A DNA stretch of 9,884 nt from Chloroflexota bacterium (GTDB taxonomy: Bacteria > Chloroflexota > Dehalococcoidia > UBA2979). Shown piece by piece: positions 1 to 7,145 of this stretch. The notes under the pieces are model-generated. The model did no database searches and was not told the DNA's origin. It worked only from the letters and a program-made list of their open reading frames with translations. The stretch's first letter is position 1. Each line of letters opens with the position of its first letter. Where the stretch lies: contig NZWK01000019.1 of the NCBI GenBank assembly GCA_002701625.1, positions 1-9,884 of the forward strand. Reading direction: 5' to 3'. A program made the translations under genes and the position numbers.

Positions 1-264
1 CACGATGATGAAAAGCATGATGACGATGATGATCACGACGATCACGATGATGAAAAGCATGATGACGATGATGATCACGACGACCACGATCACGATGATG
101 AAAAGCATGATGACGACGATGATCACGATGATCACGATGACGAAAAGCATGATGACGATGATGATCACGACGACCACGATCACGATGACGAAAAGCACGA
201 CGATGATGACGACCACGATAATCACGACGACGAAAAGCATGACGATGATGATGACCACGAAGGA
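1..264 (+). repeat. Tandem repeat encoding a His/Asp-rich metal-binding loop in ZnuA
   Basis: Six tandem units can be read in the znuA frame, each starting HDDEKHDDDDDH. Units at 1-42, 91-132, 181-222 and 223-264 encode 14 residues. Units at 43-90 and 133-180 encode 16, with an extra HD. The array is therefore an alternating 42/48-base pattern with a 90-base higher-order period. Bases 1-90 and 91-180 differ at only three positions (27, 39 and 51 of the unit), all synonymous Asp codon changes. The last units drift (Asn, then Glu-Gly) before a short HDDHHGHDH tail. The array is cut by the window start, so its full length is unknown. ZnuA proteins commonly carry a shorter charged His-rich loop here. 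Confidence 0.9.
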
Positions 265-810
265 CACGATGATCACCACGGGCATGACCATTCCGGTGCA
301 GACCCTCACTACTGGCTCTCACCGCTAAACGGCATACAGATGGCCGAAAACATCGCTACTGAGCTGGCGAGAATCGATCCTGAAAATGCTGCATACTACG
401 AAGCTAATTTGGTGAAGTTCACTGAGGAGATGAACGCACTTCAAGCGGAACTAGTTGAGTTGGCTGAAGCAGTTCATGATGACGCATTCATCACGCTGCA
501 TGATGCTTGGTATTATTTTGCTGACGCATTTGACCTAAATTTGGTTGGTAGCTTCGAACCAGCTGCTGCCGAAGAACCAAGTCCTCGTTACTTGAAAAAG
601 CTTGCTGATACTGTCAAAGAACATGATGTACATGCAATTTTCTCGGAACCACAACTCTCAACTTCTTCCCTAGAAGGATTTGCAAACGACTATGGCCTGG
701 AGATAGCTGTCCTCGATCCATTGGGTGGGGTAGGCAGCCGAGATTCATATCAGGCGCTTCTTCGTTACAATATCCAGACCTTGGTTGATACACTCGACCA
801 CGATCACTAG
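1..810 (+). CDS. znuA: Zinc/manganese ABC transporter substrate-binding protein ZnuA, 5'-truncated by the window edge
   Basis: This protein captures Zn2+ (or Mn2+) outside the membrane and delivers it to the ZnuB/ZnuC importer. The frame is open from base 1, giving 269 residues; the signal peptide and N-terminal lobe start lie upstream of the window. Residues 1-97 form a His/Asp-rich repeat. Then comes the family hallmark DPHYWLSP (about 101-108), whose His103 is a predicted metal ligand. His167 in TLHDAWYYF is the second expected ligand, and FSEPQLS (about 214-220) and LDPLGG (about 238-243, Asp239) are the C-terminal-lobe motifs of cluster A-I binding proteins. The chain ends in DHDH. An ATG at 340 is internal: it would discard the DPHYWLSP motif, so it is not the start. 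znuC follows 26 bases downstream. Zn is preferred over Mn because of the His-rich loop, but this is inference from the family. Confidence 0.9.
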   Translation, partial: HDDEKHDDDDDHDDHDDEKHDDDDDHDDHDHDDEKHDDDDDHDDHDDEKHDDDDDHDDHDHDDEKHDDDDDHDNHDDEKHDDDDDHEGHDDHHGHDHSGADPHYWLSPLNGIQMAENIATELARIDPENAAYYEANLVKFTEEMNALQAELVELAEAVHDDAFITLHDAWYYFADAFDLNLVGSFEPAAAEEPSPRYLKKLADTVKEHDVHAIFSEPQLSTSSLEGFANDYGLEIAVLDPLGGVGSRDSYQALLRYNIQTLVDTLDHDH

Positions 811-836
811 ACCGAGAGCAGCGAAAAAGTAGACAA

Positions 837-1604
837 ATGACATCGATAGTCAGTAATCCAACAGAAAATATAGTTGAGTGCTGTGACCTTACGGTCGTTC
901 GTGACTCAAAAGAAATAATCTGTGAGGCAAGCTGCTGTGTGCCGAGAAATTCCTTAACGTTCTTGGTGGGAGAAAATGGTTCAGGCAAAACCACCCTGAT
1001 AAAAACCATACTCGGCCTTCTCCCCAAACACTCGGGTGAAATCTCGATCTATTCGGAGAAAGGCGACAGGCGATCCCAGATGGTGACGGGTTACGTCCCA
1101 CAGGGAATCACCTTTCCAAAACAGTTACAGATGACGGTGGCCGAGTATCTACGATATTCATCTCAAGTCAAAGAAAAAGATGTTGAAAGCGTCCTCACAC
1201 GTGTGGATTTTCCGCAAGATCTGTCAGTCAGGACTATTAACCAACTTTCAGGGGGTCAACAGCAGAAACTACTTCTGGCTGCTGAACTTGCTCGTTCACC
1301 TGAGGTGTTGTTTCTTGATGAGCCGCTATCCAACGTAGACGACTCAGGTGAAAAACATATTCTGGATGTCATTTTGGAGATAAAAAATAGCGGGGTGACT
1401 ATCGTAATTATCACCCACGATTGGCAAATGGTGTCTCAATACGCAGACCACGTCATATGCCTAAATAAAAACTTTATTTGCGACCAAGCTGCCAGTTGCG
1501 TCTGCAAAAATTCACTTTCAACTGTGAATATAAAGCAGATACAGAAACTTACACCTGATCCAGAGACCACCCACGACGGATATTGCTACATAGATAACAT
1601 TTAG
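837..1604 (+). CDS. znuC: Zinc/manganese ABC transporter ATP-binding protein ZnuC
   Basis: This is the cytoplasmic ATPase that powers the ZnuB permease. The 255 residues contain a full set of nucleotide-binding motifs: Walker A GENGSGKT (45-52), Q-loop Gln89 in YVPQG, signature LSGGQ (137-141), Walker B VLFLDE (157-162) and the H-loop His194 in ITHD. The gene lies 26 bases after znuA and 14 before znuB, so one operon is likely. The upstream region gives only a weak purine-rich ribosome site (GAAAAAG), but the start keeps the usual short lead before the first beta strand. The protein is rich in cysteine for this family (about ten). These include a C-terminal cluster Cys215-x5-Cys221-x-Cys223 and a late Cys250, lying after the core ATPase domain. 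Whether the cluster binds metal is not known. Confidence 0.92.
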   Translation: MTSIVSNPTENIVECCDLTVVRDSKEIICEASCCVPRNSLTFLVGENGSGKTTLIKTILGLLPKHSGEISIYSEKGDRRSQMVTGYVPQGITFPKQLQMTVAEYLRYSSQVKEKDVESVLTRVDFPQDLSVRTINQLSGGQQQKLLLAAELARSPEVLFLDEPLSNVDDSGEKHILDVILEIKNSGVTIVIITHDWQMVSQYADHVICLNKNFICDQAASCVCKNSLSTVNIKQIQKLTPDPETTHDGYCYIDNI

Positions 1605-1618
1605 TCGATCGGTCTGAT

Positions 1619-2461
1619 ATGGATTTAATTTCTGAGATGCTGGCAACCCCTTTTATGCAACGGGCCATAATTGGTTCGCTCCTTCTTGCTATCTTGTTGG
1701 GCTTGTTTGGGGTGTTCATGGTTCCTAGAAAGCTTGGATTCATGGCTGATGGAGTGTCGCATGCGTCACTCCTGGGAATTGCCGTAGGAATTATGTTTGG
1801 TGGTGCGCCGCTCTTGTGGGCTGCCGCCGTAGCCGCCTGCATTGGTTTGTTACTCGCAAAAATAGAAGACAATGAGCGCCTAACACTTGATAGCGTGGTT
1901 GGAATAGTGCTTGTCGGTGGCATGAGCTCCGCTGTAATACTCATGGCCCTGACTCCGGGCTATAAGCCTGAACTTATCACGTACCTGTTCGGGAGCCTCC
2001 TCAGTATTAGTTGGAATGACATATACCTTCTCATAGTGTTCTTTGCGGTCACATTGGTTCTGTTCAAAATCCAGTGGCGGACTCTCGTACTAACTACCGT
2101 TCATGGTGAGTTATCCAGCGTTCTAGGTTTGCCTACATCTGCAGCCAAGTACTTTCTTTTCGTTGGCACGTCGGTCGCACTAATCGCTGGCGTAAAGCTC
2201 CTTGGTGTCATACTTATCTCGGCTTTGCTCATCATCCCTTTTTCTGCAGCGAATCAGGCTACCCGATCGCTAAAGGGCTCACTCATCCTCACTGAATGCC
2301 TTGCCGTGGCAGGTACAATGACTGGAATTACTCTCTCATATATTTATGATCTTCCGACCGGCCCCGCGATCGCTCTTGTATTTGTTGGGCTGTTTCTTGG
2401 ATGCATCGTCATTGGAAGAATCAAGTCGCGGCCTGTTTTTGCAACGGACCATAATCACTAA
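1619..2461 (+). CDS. znuB: Zinc/manganese ABC transporter membrane permease ZnuB (ABC-3 family)
   Basis: This 280-residue integral membrane protein forms the metal channel and pairs with the ATPase encoded just upstream. It is almost entirely hydrophobic segments separated by short loops, as expected for ABC-3 family permeases. The N-terminal RKLGFMADGVSHASLLG (about 37-53) matches the conserved motif of ZnuB/MntB-type permeases, with Asp44 and His48. The segment LLGVILISALLIIPFSAANQ in the C-terminal half matches the conserved coupling region that contacts the ATPase. Length is normal for the family. The tail ends DHNH, adding terminal histidines of the kind also seen at the end of ZnuA. The start lies 14 bases after znuC without an obvious Shine-Dalgarno, which suggests translational coupling. 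Confidence 0.92.
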   Translation: MDLISEMLATPFMQRAIIGSLLLAILLGLFGVFMVPRKLGFMADGVSHASLLGIAVGIMFGGAPLLWAAAVAACIGLLLAKIEDNERLTLDSVVGIVLVGGMSSAVILMALTPGYKPELITYLFGSLLSISWNDIYLLIVFFAVTLVLFKIQWRTLVLTTVHGELSSVLGLPTSAAKYFLFVGTSVALIAGVKLLGVILISALLIIPFSAANQATRSLKGSLILTECLAVAGTMTGITLSYIYDLPTGPAIALVFVGLFLGCIVIGRIKSRPVFATDHNH

Positions 2462-2528
2462 ACCCGCTTCTTAAATACCCTCTATACGCTCAAACGTGCC
2501 TAATTAAGTGCATAAAATAGCATTAAAT

Positions 2529-2557
2529 TTGTATATATTTTTTAGTCAACATATAAC
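2529..2557 (+). promoter_or_regulatory. Candidate sigma-70-type promoter for the aap operon
   Basis: A TTGTAT box (2529-2534) and a TATAAC box (2552-2557) are separated by 17 bases, in an AT-rich stretch of the 184-base gap between znuB and aapJ. The -10 matches the consensus at five of six positions; the -35 is weak. Transcription would start near 2564, leaving a leader of about 80 bases that contains the TTAACA repeats. I see no convincing terminator hairpin after znuB, so read-through from the znu operon cannot be excluded. Confidence 0.4.
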
Positions 2558-2590
2558 CCTAACAATCAGACTGAATATACACTTATCCAT

Positions 2591-2622
2591 CAAAGCGTTA
2601 ACAAAGTGTTAATGACTTAACA
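2591..2622 (+). promoter_or_regulatory. Cluster of TTAACA half-sites, possible operator in the aapJ leader
   Basis: TTAACA (2598-2603), AAG and TGTTAA (2607-2612) make a perfect 15-base interrupted palindrome, and a third TTAACA lies at 2617-2622. The same stretch contains two 11-base direct repeats, CAAAGCGTTAA (2591-2601) and CAAAGTGTTAA (2602-2612), which differ at one position. A spacing of about one helical turn would place bound subunits on the same DNA face. The cluster lies between the candidate promoter and the ribosome site of aapJ. The regulator is unknown. Confidence 0.4.
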
Positions 2623-2645
2623 GATGGGAAGAGAAAGGAAAGCAC

Positions 2646-3743
2646 ATGAGCATGTCATGGCTAAGGCGGGGATTCCTGTTATCAATGCTGGCTCTTGCGT
2701 CAGTAGCGCTAATCGCTTGTTCTTCGGATGATGAAGAAACTACAAGCGTCAGCACAGCTGATTCAGCAGCAAGTGGCGAAAGCACCCTTGCAAAAGTAAA
2801 AGATCGCGGTATTTTGAAATGCGGTATTTCAGGCTCATTACCTGGTTTCAGTCAGCTTGAAGCTGATGGAAGCTACACAGGTTTTGATGCAGATTACTGC
2901 CGCGCAGTTGCAGCGGCTGTTTTCGGCGATTCAACTAAAGTTGAGTTTGTTGAAACAACTGGTGCAAATCGATTTGAAACACTCGCAAGTGGTGAAGTTG
3001 ATGTATTAATTCGAAACACTACCTGGACACTGAGTAGAGACTCTGATCTCAAGCAGTCATTTGCAGCACCAACATTCTATGATGGTCAGGGAATGATGGT
3101 TAAGGCCAGTTCACCGTTCCAAACACTTGAAGATATGGACGGCGCAACTATATGTGTAAACCAAGGAACGACGACTGAGTTGAACCTAGCTTCGCAATTC
3201 TTGGAGCGCGGTCTTACATACACAGCACTAACATTTGAGACAACTGATCTTCTACAAGAAGCTTTTCTTGCAGGTCGATGTGATGGCTGGACAACTGATA
3301 AATCAGGTCTAGCGTCGCGAAGAGGTGTCTATCCAGAGGGTCCAGATGCGCTTCGTATTTTGGCAGTGACTATGTCCAAGGAACCACTCGGTCCCTTGAC
3401 TCGACATGGTGATGACGAATGGTTCGACATCGTTGCATGGGTAACCTTCGGTACATTCCAGGCTGAAGAGCTCGGAGTAAGCAGCGCAAACGTTGATGCA
3501 CAGATCGCTAACCCCGACAGCGTAGCGGTTGCACTGATGCTGGGTGTTGGTTACGACGGTGGAGATGTCACCGATATGGGTCTGGCAGTTGGTCCGCAAT
3601 TCATGCAGGCTGTGCTAAAGCAGGTCGGTAACTACGGTGAGATCTACGAGAAGAACATCACACCACTTGGTCTAGAAAGAGAAGGTTCCTTGAACGCTCT
3701 TTGGACGAATGGTGGATTAATCTACTCGCCACCGATTAGATAA
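2646..3743 (+). CDS. aapJ: General L-amino-acid ABC transporter substrate-binding lipoprotein (AapJ-like)
   Basis: This extracytoplasmic receptor binds amino acids for the AapQMP importer. The 365 residues begin with a lipoprotein signal: two arginines, a hydrophobic stretch, then lipobox LIAC with lipidated Cys25, followed by an acidic linker. The mature part is a type 3 solute-binding fold of the AapJ/BztA group. Its recognisable family segments are GILKCGISGSLPGFS (about 55-69), the FDADYCRAVAAAVFGD region (80-95), LIRNTTWT (121-128), ICVNQGTTTELN (169-180) and RCDGWTTDKSG (211-221). Cys60, Cys85, Cys170 and Cys212 occur in segments where I recall conserved cysteines. The start is supported by AGGA in the GAAAGGAA stretch just upstream. 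A strong hairpin separates it from aapQ. The lipid anchor is the main departure from the free periplasmic AapJ of Proteobacteria. Confidence 0.88.
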   Translation: MSMSWLRRGFLLSMLALASVALIACSSDDEETTSVSTADSAASGESTLAKVKDRGILKCGISGSLPGFSQLEADGSYTGFDADYCRAVAAAVFGDSTKVEFVETTGANRFETLASGEVDVLIRNTTWTLSRDSDLKQSFAAPTFYDGQGMMVKASSPFQTLEDMDGATICVNQGTTTELNLASQFLERGLTYTALTFETTDLLQEAFLAGRCDGWTTDKSGLASRRGVYPEGPDALRILAVTMSKEPLGPLTRHGDDEWFDIVAWVTFGTFQAEELGVSSANVDAQIANPDSVAVALMLGVGYDGGDVTDMGLAVGPQFMQAVLKQVGNYGEIYEKNITPLGLEREGSLNALWTNGGLIYSPPIR

Positions 3744-3754
3744 GGTGATCAGGC

Positions 3755-3776
3755 GGTCAACTTGTTTCTGTTGACC
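3755..3776 (+). other. Small stem-loop just after aapJ
   Basis: GGTCAAC (3755-3761) pairs perfectly with GTTGACC (3770-3776) around an eight-base loop, starting 12 bases after the aapJ stop. Two more G-C pairs can form outside a C/T mismatch. No T-run follows, so it is not a classical intrinsic terminator. With the larger hairpin downstream it probably protects or partly attenuates the aapJ message. Confidence 0.5.
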
Positions 3777-3795
3777 TCCATTCATCAAATATTAA

Positions 3796-3839
3796 AAACC
3801 ACATATGCCTGGGTATTCAACCCAGGCATATGGAGGTTT
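3796..3839 (+). other. Strong hairpin between aapJ and aapQ (mRNA-stabilising or attenuating)
   Basis: CATATGCCTGGGT (3802-3814) pairs along all 13 bases with ACCCAGGCATATG (3820-3832), around the loop ATTCA. Across a small internal loop the stem continues as AAACC (3796-3800) with GGTTT (3835-3839). On the forward strand only a short T-run (TTT, 3837-3839) closes it, so termination would be partial. Hairpins between a binding-protein gene and its permease genes commonly stabilise the upstream message and limit downstream expression. That role is inferred here. On the reverse strand a TTTTT run follows, so it could also stop antisense transcription. Confidence 0.7.
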
Positions 3840-3892
3840 GATAGAGTTGTCGTTGTGAACTTTCAACCACTTAGTGACAGGTTTATCTCGAA

Positions 3893-5128
3893 ATGAACAC
3901 GCTCACCAATTTCTGGTATCGCTCTGCGTACAGGAGAGCAATTGTTCAAGGTGCGGCAGTTTTAATAGTTGTTTTTATTGGACTGGGTCTGGTTGGACAA
4001 CTTTCAAATCTTGAAAACGTGCAGGCACCTAAATTCACCTCTAGTCCCCCGTTCCTAACATTCGAGTTTCTAAATGCTCGTGCTGGTATAGCCTTATCAC
4101 ACGGTCTCATATTTGATATCGACAGTAATGATAGCCGTATGGACGCCATCCTAAATGGCGCATGGAACACTATCCGGCTTGCATCTGTGCTGATTGGCTT
4201 CGCAAGTATTATGGGATTATTAGTCGGAATAGGGCGATTGTCGGACTTTTATCTGATTCGAAAGGCTTGCACACTTTACGTTGAAATATTAAGGAATATT
4301 CCAGCGCTTTTACAGATCTATATTTGGTACGTAGTGATATGGCTGACAGCACCGGCTATTAGCGATGCGATCGCAATAGATATTAATTTTTTTGGTTTGG
4401 AAATACTCCAAGATTTCATATTTATTTCGAATAAGGGCTTTGCAATTCCATGGCTGATAGGTCAGGATAATTTAAGCACGTGGCTGTTCGTGGCTGGTAT
4501 AGCTGGCATAGGCGCTGTTCTTCTTAGACGGTATCTTCAAAAACGACAGGATGCCTTGGGAGGGAACCAACGAACTAACAGATACCCAATATTTATGTTC
4601 CTCGCAATATCTGTGATCGCATATATTCTTTTAGACTCGCCCTTTACCGGACAAACACCCGGCATCATTGAAAGTGGCGCTGGAGGTGCAATCCAAAACT
4701 ATAAAGGTGGAATGGTAATCACAGGAGAATTTCTCGCGATCGTAGTTGCACTCGGCTTTTATACCGCATCTTTCATTTCGGAAATCGTGCGAGGAAGTAT
4801 TTTATCGTTGCCGGCAGGCCAAGCAGAAGCTGGAAAAGCTCTTGGATTATCTGCCTACCAGCGACTTACCCTGATAATCCTGCCGCAAGCGCTCCGAACT
4901 ATGATTCCACCACTGGGCAATCAATACATAAATATGACTAAAAACACCAGTATCGCTGTAGCAATCGGCTTCTCTGATGTCGTCTTCGCCACAAGAACCA
5001 TTTCTAATAATGCCGGACACAGCTTGGAAATTTTTACTGCTCTACTTGTGATATATCTGGTCATGGCACTCTTCATCTCGTCAGTGATGAACGGTCTTAA
5101 CTGGTACGTTCAGCGATCAGGTATATAG
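3893..5128 (+). CDS. aapQ: General L-amino-acid ABC transporter permease AapQ-like
   Basis: This is one of two membrane subunits of the amino-acid importer. It has 411 residues, close to the long AapQ form rather than the roughly 220 residues of simple polar-amino-acid permeases. A first membrane segment (about 17-36) is followed by an external stretch containing FLNARAG (59-65). The permease domain starts near NGAWNTIRLASVL (88-100), and EILRNIPALLQIYIWY (131-146) matches the family's conserved second block. A long middle insertion (about 150-275) carries extra membrane segments. The ATPase-contacting EAA loop is at 311-335 (AEAGKALGLS, then ILPQALR). The start follows a poor ribosome site (ACAGG). 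The gene comes after a 149-base hairpin-containing gap and is followed nine bases later by aapM. Confidence 0.88.
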   Translation: MNTLTNFWYRSAYRRAIVQGAAVLIVVFIGLGLVGQLSNLENVQAPKFTSSPPFLTFEFLNARAGIALSHGLIFDIDSNDSRMDAILNGAWNTIRLASVLIGFASIMGLLVGIGRLSDFYLIRKACTLYVEILRNIPALLQIYIWYVVIWLTAPAISDAIAIDINFFGLEILQDFIFISNKGFAIPWLIGQDNLSTWLFVAGIAGIGAVLLRRYLQKRQDALGGNQRTNRYPIFMFLAISVIAYILLDSPFTGQTPGIIESGAGGAIQNYKGGMVITGEFLAIVVALGFYTASFISEIVRGSILSLPAGQAEAGKALGLSAYQRLTLIILPQALRTMIPPLGNQYINMTKNTSIAVAIGFSDVVFATRTISNNAGHSLEIFTALLVIYLVMALFISSVMNGLNWYVQRSGI

Positions 5129-5137
5129 GGGGAATTT

Positions 5138-6358
5138 ATGTCTATTAATTCTCAGCCAAATTCTAATTTTTCTCTACCACAGCGTCTGTTGATGGCCTAT
5201 GAGGACTCAGACGCAAAGTCGCAATTATTCAAAACAAAATTACATACCGCCATCACTTTGGCAACTCTTATAGTCGCAGTGTGGGCTCTCTATACGATCG
5301 TGCAGTTCCTAATCAATGCGGACTGGCAGGTAATTATCGATAAGCGAAGAGCCTTTATGATCGGGCGTTATCCAGAGGAACATGTCTGGCGAATTTGGCC
5401 TACAGTCTGGATGTTTGCGGGAGTGACTGGTCTCAGTTCGGCACTCTGGCTCAGACCAGGCAGAAGAGTATTAATTTCCCTGATTATCACCGGCACAATA
5501 ATCAGTTACTTATTTTTAGAACTTGACTCAAATGCCTTGAAATTTGGGTATGGTCTATTAACAGGTGTCTTTGGTTACGCTTTAGCTTACTTCGGTGACA
5601 CAAAATACAAATTATTCCCGATATTGGCAAAAATCACAATCGCGGGCTGGATCCTGCTCATCCCCACAATGCTAGTTTTGTTATTTATTGGCGATGCACC
5701 TACTACCAACTATTGGGGCGGGCTATTTGTAAATGTTATTCTGGCAGCTATAGCAATTGTTATTGGCACGCCGCTAGCGGTTGTACTCGCACTTGGCCGC
5801 ACGACAAAGGGCTATCCGGCTATACAAATATTGTCCACCAGCCTTATTGAAATAGTACGTGGCGCCCCGCTAATCGCCTGGCTATTTATGGGTCGATTTG
5901 TCCTCCCATTTATACTGCCAAGTTGGTTTGGATTGAATGAGGCAGACGTAATCATTCGCACAATGATAATTTTGATTATTTTCAATGCGGCCTATACGGC
6001 GGAAGTAGTACGAGGGGGTTTACAGGCGATTCCAAAAGGCCAATATGAAGCCGCTGACTCAATTGGATTTACCTACTTTCAAACCCTCAGATTAATTCTC
6101 CTTCCCCAAGCACTTCGTGCGGTTCTTCCATCTCTAATTAATCAATACATTGGACTCTTTAAAGACACAACCCTCGTTTACTTAATTAGTGTTGTAGATG
6201 TCCTGGAAGTCGGTCGTAAGGCGTTTAATGAGCTCGCATATGGTGGCACAGCCCTAGAAGTTTTGGTATTTGTTGGATTCTTATTCTGGGTGGTGACATG
6301 GTCTATGTCCAATCTCAGTAAAAAAGTAGAAGAAAATCTAGGACTAGGTACACGGTAG
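5138..6358 (+). CDS. aapM: General L-amino-acid ABC transporter permease AapM-like
   Basis: This is the partner membrane subunit to AapQ. It has 406 residues, and its N-terminal half carries several hydrophobic segments (about 35-60, 88-104, 111-128, 136-152, 163-184) before the permease domain proper (about 195-395). The conserved permease block is LIEIVRGAPLIAWLF (236-250), and the EAA loop is at 304-328 (EAADSIGFT, then LLPQALRA). KDTTLVYLISVVDVLE is also typical of this group. The start is well supported: the run AGGGGGA overlaps the aapQ stop codon and lies just ahead of the ATG, so the two permeases are probably translationally coupled. aapP follows 19 bases later. Confidence 0.9.
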   Translation: MSINSQPNSNFSLPQRLLMAYEDSDAKSQLFKTKLHTAITLATLIVAVWALYTIVQFLINADWQVIIDKRRAFMIGRYPEEHVWRIWPTVWMFAGVTGLSSALWLRPGRRVLISLIITGTIISYLFLELDSNALKFGYGLLTGVFGYALAYFGDTKYKLFPILAKITIAGWILLIPTMLVLLFIGDAPTTNYWGGLFVNVILAAIAIVIGTPLAVVLALGRTTKGYPAIQILSTSLIEIVRGAPLIAWLFMGRFVLPFILPSWFGLNEADVIIRTMIILIIFNAAYTAEVVRGGLQAIPKGQYEAADSIGFTYFQTLRLILLPQALRAVLPSLINQYIGLFKDTTLVYLISVVDVLEVGRKAFNELAYGGTALEVLVFVGFLFWVVTWSMSNLSKKVEENLGLGTR

Positions 6359-6377
6359 TCCCACAGGAGAATGATCT

Positions 6378-7127
6378 ATGGTAGAAAAATCAACTGAAAA
6401 AGTTATTATTCACGCTGAAAACGTTGATAAGTGGTTTGGCAACTTTCAAGCGCTGAAGGGTGTCTCAGCGGACATCGCTGAGGGTGAAGTAGTAGTAGTA
6501 TTAGGCCCATCAGGGTCCGGAAAATCTACTTTCATCAGGTGTATTAATCAACTCGAAGAACACGAGGCTGGTGTAATTGTAGTCGACGGAATTGAGATTA
6601 ATGACGATAGCCGAAACCTACAAAAAATTCGATCTGAGGTCGGAATGGTGTTTCAGCAATTCAACCTGTTTCCTCACCTTACCGTTCTAGACAACGTTGC
6701 ATTAGCCCCTCGAAAAGTAAAAAAAATGCCAAAAAAAGATGCTGAAGAGTTAGCAATGGCAGGCCTCACGCGAGTTGGAATTCCTGAACAAGCAACCAAA
6801 TTCCCTACTCAACTCTCCGGTGGGCAACAACAACGAGTAGCGATAGCGCGCGCCCTCGCTATGCAACCGAAAATTATGCTTTTTGATGAGCCGACCTCAG
6901 CACTCGACCCAGAGATGATCAAAGAAGTTCTTGATGTGATGCGAGAACTTGCCGAATCTGGGATGACAATGATTGTTGTGACTCATGAAATGGGTTTCGC
7001 GCGTGAAGTGGCAGATCGATTCTTATTCTTTGCCGAGGGACAAATTGTTGAACAAGGAACCCCTGATCACTTCTTCAATAATCCTCAAGAAGATCGTACT
7101 AAACTTTTCCTCTCGCAAATTTTATAG
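6378..7127 (+). CDS. aapP: General L-amino-acid ABC transporter ATP-binding protein AapP-like
   Basis: This is the ATPase of the amino-acid importer, of the GlnQ/HisP/AapP class. The 249 residues hold Walker [10 protein letters not shown] (43-51), Q-loop Gln93 in [10 protein letters not shown], signature LSGGQ (146-150), Walker B IMLFDE (166-171), D-loop SALD (174-177) and H-loop His203 in VTHEMGFA. The [10 protein letters not shown] and [13 protein letters not shown] segments are characteristic of polar-amino-acid importers. The start is clear: AGGAGA (6365-6370) lies seven bases upstream of the ATG. It ends the operon and converges on the reverse-strand phosphatase gene across an 18-base gap. 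Confidence 0.95.
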   Translation: MVEKSTEKVIIHAENVDKWFGNFQALKGVSADIAEGEVVVVLGPSGSGKSTFIRCINQLEEHEAGVIVVDGIEINDDSRNLQKIRSEVGMVFQQFNLFPHLTVLDNVALAPRKVKKMPKKDAEELAMAGLTRVGIPEQATKFPTQLSGGQQQRVAIARALAMQPKIMLFDEPTSALDPEMIKEVLDVMRELAESGMTMIVVTHEMGFAREVADRFLFFAEGQIVEQGTPDHFFNNPQEDRTKLFLSQIL

Positions 7128-7145
7128 GTTCTACTAACTGGAAAA

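Noticed and set aside
1..264. A CRISPR array
   Set aside because: The repeats are contiguous, have no unique spacers, and encode a regular protein repeat in the znuA frame.
5..328. Forward frame rich in Met, Thr, Lys and Ser across the repeat
   Set aside because: It is the second frame of the GAT/GAC/CAC repeat that encodes the ZnuA loop. It ends as soon as the repeat ends and has no recognisable family features.
340..810. A stand-alone gene starting at ATG 340
   Set aside because: The frame is open back to base 1, and the essential DPHYWLSP metal-ligand motif lies upstream of this ATG, so it is an internal methionine of znuA.
614..1027. Reverse-strand open frame over the end of znuA and the start of znuC
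   Set aside because: It is a shadow of two well-supported forward genes and has low-complexity, unrecognisable content.
1549..1944. Reverse-strand open frame over znuB
   Set aside because: It is antisense to the conserved N-terminal half of ZnuB and has no family features.
2462..2528. Possible terminator after znuB
   Set aside because: I could not find a stable stem followed by a T-run; only AT-rich sequence is present.
3309..3599. Reverse-strand open frame within aapJ
   Set aside because: It is antisense to conserved aapJ coding sequence and has no independent support.
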